From Flavobacterium sp. MC2016-06 (GTDB lineage Bacteria; Bacteroidota; Bacteroidia; Flavobacteriales; Flavobacteriaceae), in contig NZ_WMID02000011.1 in the NCBI RefSeq assembly GCF_009711165.2, positions 94,673 through 158,672 of the forward strand: a stretch of DNA of 64,000 bases, written 5' to 3'. Positions 24,915 through 34,329 of this stretch are shown here, in pieces; position 1 is the first letter of the stretch, and each line of letters opens with the position of its first letter. The translations under genes and the position numbers were made by a program. The notes under the pieces were generated by a model that worked only from the letters and a program-made list of their open reading frames with translations, searched no databases and was not told where the DNA came from.

Positions 24915-26411
24915 ATGCCTGACGAAACAATACGTTCAAATAGTGAAGTAGTACTCATAGGAGCTGGAATTATGAGTGCCACTCTTGGAGTAATTTTGAA
25001 AGAATTACAACCGGATATTAAAATTGAAATTTACGAAAGACTTGATGTCGCTGCTGCCGAAAGCTCTGATGCTTGGAATAATGCAGGAACTGGACATTCT
25101 GCTTTTTGTGAATTAAATTATACTCCAGAAAAAGCTGACGGAAGTGTTGATCCTAAAAAAGCAATAAGCATTGCTGAATCTTTCGAGCTTTCACGTCAAT
25201 TTTGGTCGTATTTAGTACAGCAGAACAAAGTTCCATCTCCAGAAAATTTTATAAAAAGTGTTCCTCACATGAGTTTTGTTTGGGGTGACAAAAACGTAGA
25301 ATATCTTAAAACGAGATTTGAAGCCTTAAAAGAAAATCCTATTTTTTCTCAAATGCTTTTCAGTACAGATTTTGACCAGTTAAAACACTGGATGCCTCTT
25401 GTAATGGAAGGAAGAGAAAATACAGAAAAATTAGCAGCGACTTATATGCCTATTGGTACCGATGTTAATTTTGGAGCTTTGACAAGAAGCATGTTTAGTT
25501 ATTTAGAAAAATTAGACGGTGTTTCTTTATACTTCAATCATGAAGTACAAAAACTAAAACAACGTGAAGATAAAACTTGGAGAATAAAAATTACGGACCT
25601 TGCAACAGGTCAAAAACGTAAAGCTTATACCAAATTTGTATTTATTGGAGCAGGTGGTGGTTCATTACCATTATTAGAAAAAGCAAATGTTCCAGAAGGA
25701 AATGGTTACGGCGGTTTTCCGGTAAGCGGACAATGGCTAAAATGTACTAATCCAGAAGTAATTGCTAAACATCAGGCAAAAGTTTACGGAAAAGCCAGCG
25801 TTGGTGCACCGCCAATGTCTGTTCCTCATATCGATACACGTGTAATTGATGGCGAAAAAGCACTTCTTTTTGGGCCTTTTGCAGGATTTTCAACGCGTTT
25901 CTTAAAAAATGGTTCTTACCTTGATTTACCATTATCAATTAAAGCAAATAATTTAATTCCGATGTTATCAGCGGGATTTCACAATATTCCATTAACCAGA
26001 TATTTAATAGAGCAGGTTCGTCAATCACCAAAAGATAGAATGACCGCTTTACGCGAATATTTACCAACAGCACGATCTAAAGACTGGAAATTAGAAAAAG
26101 CAGGGCAGCGTGTTCAAGTAATTAAAAAAGATGAACATGGCGGTGGCGTTTTAGAATTTGGAACAGAGGTAATTAATACACATGACGGAACTTTAGCCGT
26201 TTTATTAGGAGCTTCTCCTGGTGCTTCTACAGCAGTTGCAATTATGGTTGATTTAATCAGCAGATGTTTTACAGATCAAATTAAAACACCAGAGTGGGAA
26301 GAGAAAATGAAAAATATGATTCCTTCTTACGGTCAGACTTTAAATGATAAACCAGAGCTTTTAGAAAAACTAAGAAAACAAACTTCTGATGTTTTAAAAC
26401 TAACGAATTAA
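24915..26411 (+). CDS. mqo: Malate:quinone oxidoreductase
   Basis: An FAD enzyme at the inner face of the membrane that oxidises malate to oxaloacetate and feeds menaquinone. The N-terminal FAD motif is VVLIGAGIMSATLGVIL, then DAWNNAGTGHSAFCELNYTP. The middle has FIGAGGGSLPLLEKA, and the C-terminal part has EFGTEVINTHDGTLAVLLGA and PGASTAVAIM, all typical of Mqo. At 498 aa it is full length. It has its own promoter box and a shared hairpin terminator. Confidence 0.95.
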   Translation: MPDETIRSNSEVVLIGAGIMSATLGVILKELQPDIKIEIYERLDVAAAESSDAWNNAGTGHSAFCELNYTPEKADGSVDPKKAISIAESFELSRQFWSYLVQQNKVPSPENFIKSVPHMSFVWGDKNVEYLKTRFEALKENPIFSQMLFSTDFDQLKHWMPLVMEGRENTEKLAATYMPIGTDVNFGALTRSMFSYLEKLDGVSLYFNHEVQKLKQREDKTWRIKITDLATGQKRKAYTKFVFIGAGGGSLPLLEKANVPEGNGYGGFPVSGQWLKCTNPEVIAKHQAKVYGKASVGAPPMSVPHIDTRVIDGEKALLFGPFAGFSTRFLKNGSYLDLPLSIKANNLIPMLSAGFHNIPLTRYLIEQVRQSPKDRMTALREYLPTARSKDWKLEKAGQRVQVIKKDEHGGGVLEFGTEVINTHDGTLAVLLGASPGASTAVAIMVDLISRCFTDQIKTPEWEEKMKNMIPSYGQTLNDKPELLEKLRKQTSDVLKLTN

Positions 26412-26436
26412 GCTATATTTTTATAAGTAATAAACA

Positions 26437-26464
26437 CAAATCCAGATGAATTAATCTGGATTTG
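26437..26464. terminator. Bidirectional terminator between mqo and the FUSC gene
   Basis: A 10-bp stem (CAAATCCAGA, TCTGGATTTG) with an 8-nt loop. It overlaps the last codons of the convergent FUSC gene (stop at 26451), so that gene must rely on a downstream site or on this hairpin inside its 3' end. Confidence 0.65.
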
Positions 26465-28673
26465 TTGCTTTAAAATCTTCCGTATTTTTAAGAATCTTTT
26501 CGGCAAGATTACTCATCCAGATCAATTGTTCAATCACCATTTGAGCTTCCTGCATTTTTGCTTGACGTGTTTCTTTATCAAGTTCATCATCTTGCGCAAG
26601 ACGAGAAAAGTTTTTTCGTTTTAATTCTTCAAATTGCAGTGTTACATCTTCTTTATCAAAAAAAGTATCCGTTAGAATAGTTTCATTTTTTAAAATTGAA
26701 ATAGAATGGTCTAAGTTCGATAAAATAGTTTTTATAATATAATTGAAAGATTCTGATGCAGATGTAGTTTGGTGCGACTGTATATAAGTGGATAAAGAAG
26801 CCAAAGCAGATAAAATAGAATGATTTAAAACCACCAATTTATTAACCAAAGGCAGTGTTTTTTGTTTAGATTTTGGTTCCTGCATCATACGCTGAAATGA
26901 AGTCATTAAATTTCCAATTTCAACAAAAGCATGTTTTCTCGCCAGTCTGTATGAAGTAGGAATTTCTCCTTTCTGATTATAAAAGCTGGCAATTTCTTTC
27001 AAGTAATTTCTATTAGCACGTATAGCGTTTTCGATATGTATAGGCGTATTGATAAACTCCCAAGCCGGCCATAAAAACTGATTGGCTAAAAAGGCTAGAG
27101 TTGCTCCTGCTAATGTATCTAAAATGCGAAATTGAATAACTTCAACAACATTAGGCGTTAAAATTCCGTAGATAAAAACCACATACATCGTAACAAATGT
27201 GGCACTTATTTTATAGTTAATCTGTGTAAACGAGATCCCAAGGAGCATGCAGACAATAGATAATATACTAAGAGCAACGTGATTTTGAATTACAGAAACA
27301 ATTCCAAAAGCTAGTAATCCTCCTAAAATAGTTCCGAAAATTCTATTGTAAGATCGTTCTTTTGTTAATCCATAACCAGGACGCATGATTACGACAATCG
27401 TTAATAAAATCCAATATACATTTTGAAAAGGCAGAAGCTGCCCAATAATAAAACCAATCAAAATAGTAATCGTCAAACGTAAAGAATGTCGGAAAATAGA
27501 AGAAGAATAGCTTAAATTTTCAATCAAAGTACGAAGCGGATAATATTGCGGCGTCAGGAATTTTTCTAACTCTTTGTCTTTATCTTTTAGTTTATAAGAC
27601 TGCATGGCAAGCGAAAAAGCACGCTGGATAATTTTAATTTTTCCAACCTGATTTTTGGCATATTTCAACATGTTTGTCAACATCAAAACACCTTCCGCCG
27701 CTTCCTCTTTACCTAAACTTTTTTCATAATCAAAAATGGCAAATTCAAGGGCGTCAAGTTCATTTTTCAAATCATGTTTATCAACATAAACAGAAATAGT
27801 ATGCACGTTTTTAGAAAGCTTCTTTAAAGTCGAAGCCAGTTTGTAAGCTACATTTTGATACGTTCTAAGTACATTTGGATGTTTAGCAAATTTCTCATGA
27901 AGTTTGCTGTGATCAAAAGAAGTATATAGCGCCAGTTCCTGAATTTCGACAAGCGTAATAAAAACCAGCAGCATTTTTCTGTTCTGACTCGTAATTCCAG
28001 AAGCATTTTGATTGCCAATAAGCATTTTTCTTAAATCCTCATGAATCAAGTTTAAATCAACCTGAACCGCTAACTGTTTTTCAATTATAGCTTTTCTATT
28101 GGCTTCCGGACTCCATAAATCACCTCTAAGTTTTAAGTATTTTGCAGTCAGCTTTATACCTTCAGCAATTTGTAGTTCTACATATTTATAAGGTTGTACA
28201 AAATGAAAAACCAGCGATACAACTAAATACAAGATTCCTCCAATAAATATAAAGCTCGAATATTCAAAAGCAGCCCAGCCTTCATGTAGGTGTCCAAATG
28301 ATAATGAAATAGACAATAATGCAGAAAACGAAACCAATGTAGCACGCTGTCCGTAAACAGAAATCATGGAACATAAAAAAAGTAAAAACCCTAAAAACGG
28401 ATAAAATAGATAAGGAAAAGGATAAGCAAGATTGACTAATAAGTTTACACCAGAAACAATAAAAGAAGCTGCAATAAGTCCTTTTATTTTATGACTTAAA
28501 GAGCTGGGAATATCACTCGGGTAGGTATAAAAAGCACCAAGAGCAATGGTAAAACCAATTTCGAAATGTCCTAAAAAATTCAAAATTAAAACAGGAACAA
28601 CAGAAGCAATGGTTACTTTTGAAGCGTTTAAAAAAGAAGTACTGTTGGTAAATTTTGAAATTTTATCAAACAT
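26451..28673 (-). CDS. FUSC (YccS/YhfK-like) family inner-membrane protein
   Basis: 740 residues from ATG 28673 (MFDKISKFTN). It has two sets of transmembrane helices (~15-175 and ~390-530), each followed by a helical cytoplasmic region. The second set contains the FUSC signature (RLTITILIGFIIGQLLPFQN, then YWILLTIVVIMRPGYGLTK and RIFGTILGGLLAFG). YccS-type proteins are suspected aromatic-acid or fusaric-acid efflux pumps; none is shown here. A longer frame from 28724 is rejected because a TACCTTTG box (28692-28699) lies between the two starts. Confidence 0.87.
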   Translation of the reverse strand: MFDKISKFTNSTSFLNASKVTIASVVPVLILNFLGHFEIGFTIALGAFYTYPSDIPSSLSHKIKGLIAASFIVSGVNLLVNLAYPFPYLFYPFLGFLLFLCSMISVYGQRATLVSFSALLSISLSFGHLHEGWAAFEYSSFIFIGGILYLVVSLVFHFVQPYKYVELQIAEGIKLTAKYLKLRGDLWSPEANRKAIIEKQLAVQVDLNLIHEDLRKMLIGNQNASGITSQNRKMLLVFITLVEIQELALYTSFDHSKLHEKFAKHPNVLRTYQNVAYKLASTLKKLSKNVHTISVYVDKHDLKNELDALEFAIFDYEKSLGKEEAAEGVLMLTNMLKYAKNQVGKIKIIQRAFSLAMQSYKLKDKDKELEKFLTPQYYPLRTLIENLSYSSSIFRHSLRLTITILIGFIIGQLLPFQNVYWILLTIVVIMRPGYGLTKERSYNRIFGTILGGLLAFGIVSVIQNHVALSILSIVCMLLGISFTQINYKISATFVTMYVVFIYGILTPNVVEVIQFRILDTLAGATLAFLANQFLWPAWEFINTPIHIENAIRANRNYLKEIASFYNQKGEIPTSYRLARKHAFVEIGNLMTSFQRMMQEPKSKQKTLPLVNKLVVLNHSILSALASLSTYIQSHQTTSASESFNYIIKTILSNLDHSISILKNETILTDTFFDKEDVTLQFEELKRKNFSRLAQDDELDKETRQAKMQEAQMVIEQLIWMSNLAEKILKNTEDFKATNPD

Positions 28674-28691
28674 ATAATTTAAGTTTACTAG

Positions 28692-28699
28692 CAAAGGTA
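28692..28699 (-). promoter_or_regulatory. -7 promoter box of the FUSC gene
   Basis: TACCTTTG on the - strand, 18 bp before the ATG at 28673. It decides the start codon. Confidence 0.5.
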
Positions 28700-28806
28700 A
28701 GAATTGTACGAATGATTTTGGCACAATTATAGATGAGATTTTGGTGTTTAAACAAAAAAAAAGTGATATAATCTAGGTTTCGAATTATTCATTGACTATT
28801 TTTTAC

Positions 28807-28814
28807 TATTTTTG
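28807..28814 (+). promoter_or_regulatory. -7 promoter box of def
   Basis: TATTTTTG, 63 bp before the def ATG at 28878. Confidence 0.45.
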
Positions 28815-28877
28815 CCAGCTGAATTATGAGAACTAAATTCAGGGTTTTCAGTAGATAAATACATTAAAAAATTACAA

Positions 28878-29468
28878 ATGATATTACCAATTGTAGGATA
28901 TGGTGATCCTGTTTTAAGAAAAGTGGGTGAGGCAGTTACGCCAGATTATCCAAACTTAAAAGAAACGATAGCAAACATGTATGAAACCATGTACAACGCT
29001 TACGGTGTTGGGCTTGCTGCACCGCAGGTAGGTATGCCTATTCGTTTGTTTGTTATTGATACGACTCCTTTTAGTGATGATGAAGATTTACCTTTAGAAG
29101 AGCAAAAAGATTTAAAAGGTTTCAAAAAAACTTTTATCAATGCTAAGATTGTAAAAGAAGAAGGTGAAGAGTGGAGTTTTAACGAAGGATGTTTGAGTAT
29201 TCCAGACGTTCGTGAAGATGTTTATAGAAAACCAACAGTAACGATAGAATACTGTGAAGAAGATTTTGTAATGAAAACAGAGGTTTTTGATGGTTTAATA
29301 GCGAGAGTTATTCAGCATGAATACGATCATATTGAGGGAGTTTTATTCACCGATAAAATATCATCGTTAAAAAAGCGTTTAATCCAAAAGAAATTAAAGA
29401 ATATTACAGAAGGTAAAACGTTTCAGGATTATAGAATGAAATTTTTTGCTGCAAAAAAAGGGAGATAA
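28878..29468 (+). CDS. def: Peptide deformylase
   Basis: Removes the formyl group from nascent N-formylmethionine proteins. All three motifs are present: GVGLAAPQVG (motif 1, ~40-49), EGCLSIP (motif 2, metal-binding Cys) and QHEYDH (motif 3, HExxH-like with two metal His and the catalytic Glu). At 196 aa it is normal length for Bacteroidota. It probably shares a transcript with the DUF5606 gene 64 bp downstream. Confidence 0.95.
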   Translation: MILPIVGYGDPVLRKVGEAVTPDYPNLKETIANMYETMYNAYGVGLAAPQVGMPIRLFVIDTTPFSDDEDLPLEEQKDLKGFKKTFINAKIVKEEGEEWSFNEGCLSIPDVREDVYRKPTVTIEYCEEDFVMKTEVFDGLIARVIQHEYDHIEGVLFTDKISSLKKRLIQKKLKNITEGKTFQDYRMKFFAAKKGR

Positions 29469-29532
29469 GTATTCTAAAAATTATTTAGAATCTAAAAAAT
29501 AAATCAAATTCTTAATACAAATTATAATAAAC

Positions 29533-30069
29533 ATGAATTTAGAAAAAATATTAGCTGTTTCTGGTAAACCAGGTTTATACGCTTTAAAAGTACAAACACG
29601 TACAGGATTTGTTGCTGAATCTTTAATTGATGGAAAAAAGATTACTGTAAGCTTAAAAAGTAATGTAAGTTTATTGTCTGAAATCTCAATTTACACATAT
29701 GATGGCGAAAAACCATTGACAGAAGTAATGCAGCGTATTGCAACAAAAGAAAACAAAGGTCAAGCAATTTCACATAAAGAAGACAATGCTACATTGGCAG
29801 CTTACTTTAAACAAATTTTACCAGACTACGATGAAGAAAGAGTTTATCCTTCTGATATTAAAAAAGTTTTAAGCTGGTACAATTCATTACAAGCTAAAGG
29901 TTTAGTTACTGATTTAGCTCCAGCTGCTGCAGAAGCTAAAGAAGAAGCTCCAGTTGTAGAAGAAAAACCTAAAAAAGCACCTGCTGCTAAAAAAGAGCCT
30001 GCAGACAAAAAAGAACCAGCTGCAAAAAAAGCTCCAGCTAAAAAAGCTGCAACTAAAAAAGAAGAATAG
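29533..30069 (+). CDS. DUF5606 domain protein with Lys/Ala/Pro tail
   Basis: 178 residues. The N-terminal ~130 match DUF5606 (LEKILAVSGKPGLYALKVQT, FVAESLIDGKKITVS, ISIYTYDGEKPLTEVM, YDEERVYPSDIKKVLSWYN). The C-terminal ~45 are low complexity with AAKK, EPA and KAPAKKAA units, resembling histone-like tails that bind nucleic acid. The family is restricted to Bacteroidota and lacks an assigned role. It lies between def and mazG on the same strand. Confidence 0.85.
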   Translation: MNLEKILAVSGKPGLYALKVQTRTGFVAESLIDGKKITVSLKSNVSLLSEISIYTYDGEKPLTEVMQRIATKENKGQAISHKEDNATLAAYFKQILPDYDEERVYPSDIKKVLSWYNSLQAKGLVTDLAPAAAEAKEEAPVVEEKPKKAPAAKKEPADKKEPAAKKAPAKKAATKKEE

Positions 30070-30095
30070 TAGTTTTTACTGCATTCAAAATATAA

Positions 30096-30131
30096 TAATC
30101 CTGTTAAGATGTTTTCTTGACAGGATTTTTT
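30096..30131 (+). terminator. Terminator after the DUF5606 gene
   Basis: Stem AATCCTGT(T)AA against TT(G)ACAGGATT with a ~10-nt loop, followed by T-runs. It lies between the DUF5606 stop and the mazG ATG at 30174. Confidence 0.72.
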
Positions 30132-30173
30132 ACTTTTACATACAAGGTCATAAAATCAAAAATACTTCAAAAA

Positions 30174-30944
30174 ATGAGCAGAGAACTTCAACTTCAGGCT
30201 TTCGAGAGATTGTTAATTATCATGGATGAACTTCGTGAGCAATGTCCGTGGGATAAAAAACAGACTCTGCAAACGCTGAGACATCTTACTATTGAAGAAA
30301 CTTACGAATTAGGAGATGCCATTTTAGACAATGACTTAAACGAAGTAAAAAAAGAATTAGGTGATTTGTTACTGCACATTGTTTTTTATGCCAAAATAGG
30401 CAGCGAAACCAATGATTTTGATATTGCAGATGTATGTAATGAAATCTGTGACAAATTAATTCACCGTCATCCGCATATCTATAGCGACACAATTGTAAAA
30501 GACGAAGAAGAAGTAAAACAGAATTGGGAGAAACTAAAACTTAAAGAAGGAAAAAAATCGGTTTTAGAAGGCGTTCCAAGAAGTTTACCCGCATTAGTAA
30601 AAGCAAGCCGAATCCAGGATAAAGTAAAAGGTGTTGGTTTTGATTGGGAAGAACCGCATCAGGTTTGGGATAAAGTACAAGAAGAGCTGGAAGAACTTCA
30701 AGTAGAAGTAAAATCTGGAGACCAAGATAAAATAGAAGCCGAATTTGGCGATGTCTTATTTTCGATGATAAATTATGCTCGATTTTTAAATGTAAACCCA
30801 GAAGACGCTTTAGAACGCACGAATAAAAAATTTATCAAGCGTTTTCAATATTTAGAATCTAAAGCAGGCGAATTAGGGAAACCTTTGATGGATATGACTT
30901 TAGCAGAAATGGATGTTTTCTGGAATGAAGCCAAAAAACTATAA
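30174..30944 (+). CDS. mazG: Nucleoside triphosphate pyrophosphohydrolase MazG
   Basis: A cytosolic enzyme that hydrolyses NTPs to NMP and PPi. There are two MazG domains. The first has CPWDKKQTLQTLRHLTIEE and YELGDAI, with LKKELGDLLLH-type EExxE/ExxD metal sites; the second has ELEELQVEV and EAEFGDVLFSMIN. The length is 256 aa from ATG 30174 (MSRELQLQAFERLL). The longer in-frame start at 30117 overlaps the upstream terminator and is rejected. It overlaps the convergent FNR-type regulator gene by 6 bp. Confidence 0.93.
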   Translation: MSRELQLQAFERLLIIMDELREQCPWDKKQTLQTLRHLTIEETYELGDAILDNDLNEVKKELGDLLLHIVFYAKIGSETNDFDIADVCNEICDKLIHRHPHIYSDTIVKDEEEVKQNWEKLKLKEGKKSVLEGVPRSLPALVKASRIQDKVKGVGFDWEEPHQVWDKVQEELEELQVEVKSGDQDKIEAEFGDVLFSMINYARFLNVNPEDALERTNKKFIKRFQYLESKAGELGKPLMDMTLAEMDVFWNEAKKL

Positions 30945-31625
30945 CTGCTCTGCTAATTTCTTTAAAGCCTTTACATTTTTAAGGATAATTTTTTTACCAG
31001 ACAATTCTATAAGTTCAAGTTTATTAAAGTCAGATAATAATCGAATGCAGCTTTCGGTTGCAGTACCTATTATACCTGCCAATTCTTCTCTTGTAAGTTG
31101 TACTTTGAGTGTTTTGTCTGCGTTTTCGCCAAAATCATCATGCAGCTGTAATAAAGTTTCTGCCAATCTTTGCTTTACTGTTTTTTGAACTAAGGCAATT
31201 TTGTCATTTTCAGATTCTTTCAAATCTTCGCATACAGACTGCATCATATTTAAAGAAAACTGATTGTTATTGTTGAAAAAATGGATGATTTCGCTTTTCG
31301 GAATAAAACAAACTTCCATATCAGCAACTGCTTTGGCAGATAAGTTTGCCGGCTCGTTACTAATCATAGAGCGCTGTCCTAAAAGTTCTCCAGACTTTAC
31401 CAGTTTTACAATCTGGTCTTTTCCGTTAGCACTAAGTTTAGAGAGTTTTCCAACGCCGTCTTTTACACAAAAAACACCATTTGTAACTTCTCCTTCTTCA
31501 AAAATAGCGTCACCTTTTTTTATTTTGTAGGTAGTTTTACTGTTGGCTAATTGTATAACTTCTTCTTTGTTAAGGGCTTTTAGTGAGCTTAGCTGGCGTA
31601 CAATACATTGATCACATTTATTCAT
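30939..31625 (-). CDS. Crp/Fnr family transcription regulator (FNR-like, probable low-oxygen regulator)
   Basis: 228 residues from ATG 31625. The N-terminus is MNKCDQCIVRQLSSLKAL. Cys4 and Cys7 align with FNR Cys20/Cys23, but the FNR Cys29 position is Ser13. Cys106 (MEVCFIP) lies 99 residues after Cys7, as FNR Cys122 does after Cys23. A cyclic-nucleotide-like barrel (~30-120), a dimer helix and an HTH follow. In the recognition helix (TESCIRLL) the FNR Glu209 and Arg213 are kept (Glu191, Arg195) but Ser212 is Ile194. It lies beside ccoI and probably activates ccoI, the cco operon, hemN and the PAS gene. Whether it binds a 4Fe-4S cluster is open. Confidence 0.85.
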   Translation of the reverse strand: MNKCDQCIVRQLSSLKALNKEEVIQLANSKTTYKIKKGDAIFEEGEVTNGVFCVKDGVGKLSKLSANGKDQIVKLVKSGELLGQRSMISNEPANLSAKAVADMEVCFIPKSEIIHFFNNNNQFSLNMMQSVCEDLKESENDKIALVQKTVKQRLAETLLQLHDDFGENADKTLKVQLTREELAGIIGTATESCIRLLSDFNKLELIELSGKKIILKNVKALKKLAEQL

Positions 31626-31643
31626 GAGAAGGTTTGTTTGATG

Positions 31644-31651
31644 CAAAATTA
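31644..31651 (-). promoter_or_regulatory. -7 promoter box of the FNR-type regulator gene
   Basis: TAATTTTG on the - strand. The expected mRNA start near 31638-31641 lies downstream of the more distal ATG (31646), which supports the start at 31625. Confidence 0.5.
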
Positions 31652-31762
31652 AGTATTATTACGAGTTTTAGGCACTATAATTCGGTAAAAAAGTCATAAA
31701 AAATATATTCTTGTCGATTGACTGTATTATTTTATTAATTTAGAATTCGATTTAATTATAAT

Positions 31763-31806
31763 ATGATAAATGTCATCTTTATAATTACTTGTAGTTTTGA
31801 TCTTTG
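31763..31806 (+). promoter_or_regulatory. FNR-type site plus -7 box of ccoI
   Basis: ATGATAAATGTCAT (31763-31776) fits TGA-N6-TCA, centred at 31769.5. Exactly 33 bp downstream is the octamer GATCTTTG (31799-31806), one base off TAnnTTTG; a perfect TAGTTTTG also lies at 31792-31799, 26 bp away. With the first choice the activator would sit near -40, a class II position. The site lies in the region divergent to the regulator gene. Confidence 0.65.
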
Positions 31807-31826
31807 TGGCTTAAAAAAACAAATTT

Positions 31827-34211
31827 ATGAGTGCGCAAAATTGCTTTCATTGCGGTCTAGACATTGATAAAAATGAAGAAATCCATTTTGATGAAAAACT
31901 ATTTTGCTGTAATGGCTGTAAAACAGTTTACGAAATTTTCAGCATCCACGATTTAACCTCTTATTACGATTTCGAAAAATCGCCGGGCGCCACGCCGCAA
32001 GACATAAAAGGCAAATATGATTTTTTAGAAAACGAATCCATACTTTCAAAAATACTAGAATTTAAAGAAGGAAACACCGCTATTGTATCCTTAAATATTC
32101 CGCATATACATTGCAGTTCTTGTATTTGGATTCTCGAAAATCTTAGCCGAATTCAATCTGGAATCAGCATGTCTCAGGTTAATTTTCCAGAAAAAAGAGT
32201 ACGCATAACTTACAATTTAGAACGTGTTTCCTTAAAAGATATTGTTTATACACTTAGTTCAATAGGTTATGAACCTTATATAAGTTTAGAAAATTACGAA
32301 ACAGGTAAAAATAACGTAGACAGAAGTTTGACCTACAAACTTGGAGTTGCCTTTTTTTGCTTCGGTAATATTATGTTATTGTCGTTTCCTGAATATTTTG
32401 AAATAAAAGAATTTTGGTTAGACAATTATAAACCCTTTTTTAGAGGATTGATTTTTGTTTTGGCATTACCAAGCTTTTTATATTCGGCCAGCGGTTATTA
32501 TGTTTCGGCGTATAAAAGTATAAAGTCAGGAATGTTAAATATTGACATTCCAATCGCTTTAGGACTTATTGTAATGTTTGTGCGCAGTACATATGATATT
32601 GTAATGAATTATGGTTCAGGTTTTTTTGATAGTCTGGCGAGTCTCGTTTTCTTTATGTTATTGGGGAAAATGTTTCAAATAAAAACCTATAGTTTCTTAA
32701 GTTTTGAGCGTGATTTTAAATCCTATTTCCCAATTGCTGTTACTCGAATAAATTTGGATTCATCAGAAGAAAACCTTCCAATTTATGATGTCGAAAAAGG
32801 AAATAGATTATTAATTAGAAATCAAGAATTAATTCCTGTTGATGGAATTCTGATCAGTGAAAGTGCCGAAATCGATTATAGTTTTGTAACAGGAGAAGCA
32901 GTGCCGATTACAAAAAAATCAGGAGATAAAATATTTGCAGGCGGTAAACAAATCGGAAAAGTGATCGAAATGGAAGTACTGCATTCTGTTTCTCAAAGTT
33001 ACCTGACACAATTATGGAGCAATGAGATTTTTCAGAAAAATGTAGATCAGAAACATAAAACGATTACCGATGCCATCAGCCGCTATTTTACGCCTATTTT
33101 ACTTTTAATTGCGTTTGCAGGTTTTGGATATTGGATATTTATTGATGCCAATACAGCTTTTAATGTGTTTACGGCAGTATTAATTGTAGCTTGTCCGTGC
33201 GCACTTGCCCTAACAGCACCTTTTACATTTGGCAATATTTTGAGGATTTTAGGAAAACAGAAATTATATCTCAAAAATGCTTTAGTAATTGAGCAATTGG
33301 CAAAAGTTGATACGATTGTTTTTGATAAAACTGGAACGATTACGACCAATAAAAAATCGAATATTGCGTATGAAGGAAATCCAATTTCTGAGGAAAATTT
33401 TATATTGATTAAAAATGTACTTCGCGCTTCAAACCATCCATTAAGCCGAATGCTCTATGACTTTTTACCCGAAACAAAGAAATTTAAAATTGATAATTTT
33501 CAGGAAATAACCGGAAGTGGCATTTTAGCTTCGGTATTAAATAAAGAAATCAAAATAGGCTCAGGAAAATTTGTTGAAAGCCCAGTTTTAGAGGTTTCTG
33601 AAATTGAAAAAACAGCACTTCATATAAAAATAGATTCCATTTATTATGGGAAATTTGTATTCGAAAATCAATACAGAGAAGGTCTAGAAAAACTCTTTGC
33701 AACACTAAGTAAAGATTACCAAATAAAAGTACTTTCTGGAGATAACGATGGTGAGCGAGCCAATTTAGAAGCCATTCTTCCCAAAGAAACCGAACTAATA
33801 TTCAATCAGAAACCAGAACAAAAACTCGACTTTATTAAAAAACTACAAGAAAGCGGGCAAAATGTAATGATGGTTGGCGATGGATTAAACGATGCAGGAG
33901 CTTTGGCGCAAAGTAATGTGGGGATTTCTATTTCAGAGAATGTCAATGTTTTTTCTCCGGCCTGCGATGCTATTTTAGATGCCAGTGAGTTTTCGAGGCT
34001 GTATTATTTCTTAAAACTCTCTCATAAATCAATTTCTATTATCAAGATGAGTTTTACCTTATCATTGCTCTACAACGTTGTTGGATTGGCGTTTGCTGTT
34101 ACAGGAAATCTTCTTCCTTTGGTAGCCGCGATTATTATGCCTTTAAGTACAATTACGATTGTGAGTTTTGTGACTGTAATGTCTAACTATTTCAGCAGTA
34201 GTAATTTATAA
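31827..34211 (+). CDS. ccoI: cbb3 oxidase-associated copper-translocating P-type ATPase
   Basis: A P1B-type ATPase (794 aa) that moves copper across the inner membrane for cbb3 oxidase maturation. The N-terminal Cys-rich metal domain (CFHCGLDI...CCNGCKTVYE) is specific to CcoI/FixI. An HMA-like domain carries CSSCIW (~96-101). The core has TGEAVPITK, the CPC metal site (VACPCALALTAP), DKTGTITT (phosphorylated Asp), SNHPLSR (HP motif) and GDGLNDAGALAQ. It precedes ccoS and the oxidase structural genes and has its own FNR-type promoter. Confidence 0.95.
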   Translation: MSAQNCFHCGLDIDKNEEIHFDEKLFCCNGCKTVYEIFSIHDLTSYYDFEKSPGATPQDIKGKYDFLENESILSKILEFKEGNTAIVSLNIPHIHCSSCIWILENLSRIQSGISMSQVNFPEKRVRITYNLERVSLKDIVYTLSSIGYEPYISLENYETGKNNVDRSLTYKLGVAFFCFGNIMLLSFPEYFEIKEFWLDNYKPFFRGLIFVLALPSFLYSASGYYVSAYKSIKSGMLNIDIPIALGLIVMFVRSTYDIVMNYGSGFFDSLASLVFFMLLGKMFQIKTYSFLSFERDFKSYFPIAVTRINLDSSEENLPIYDVEKGNRLLIRNQELIPVDGILISESAEIDYSFVTGEAVPITKKSGDKIFAGGKQIGKVIEMEVLHSVSQSYLTQLWSNEIFQKNVDQKHKTITDAISRYFTPILLLIAFAGFGYWIFIDANTAFNVFTAVLIVACPCALALTAPFTFGNILRILGKQKLYLKNALVIEQLAKVDTIVFDKTGTITTNKKSNIAYEGNPISEENFILIKNVLRASNHPLSRMLYDFLPETKKFKIDNFQEITGSGILASVLNKEIKIGSGKFVESPVLEVSEIEKTALHIKIDSIYYGKFVFENQYREGLEKLFATLSKDYQIKVLSGDNDGERANLEAILPKETELIFNQKPEQKLDFIKKLQESGQNVMMVGDGLNDAGALAQSNVGISISENVNVFSPACDAILDASEFSRLYYFLKLSHKSISIIKMSFTLSLLYNVVGLAFAVTGNLLPLVAAIIMPLSTITIVSFVTVMSNYFSSSNL

Positions 34212-34266
34212 TAATTAAAAGTGATTTATTGAAGATTTTTTCCTACTTTTAATATTCCTCTCCGAT

Positions 34267-34311
34267 TATGATAATTATCATATTTTATTCGCCTTCAACC
34301 TAATAATTTTG
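34267..34311 (+). promoter_or_regulatory. FNR-type palindrome plus -7 box of the cco oxidase operon
   Basis: A perfect 16-bp palindrome, TATGATAATTATCATA (34267-34282), contains TGAT-N4-ATCA and is centred at 34274.5. The TAATTTTG box (34304-34311) is centred exactly 33 bp downstream. The predicted start of transcription (~34315) is just before ccoS. This is the best of the four sites. Confidence 0.75.
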
Positions 34312-34329
34312 TTAACATAAATTTAAGGT

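Noticed and set aside
28674..28724. Longer start of the FUSC protein
   Set aside because: A TACCTTTG -7 box lies between it and ATG 28673, and the added residues are not part of the first helix.
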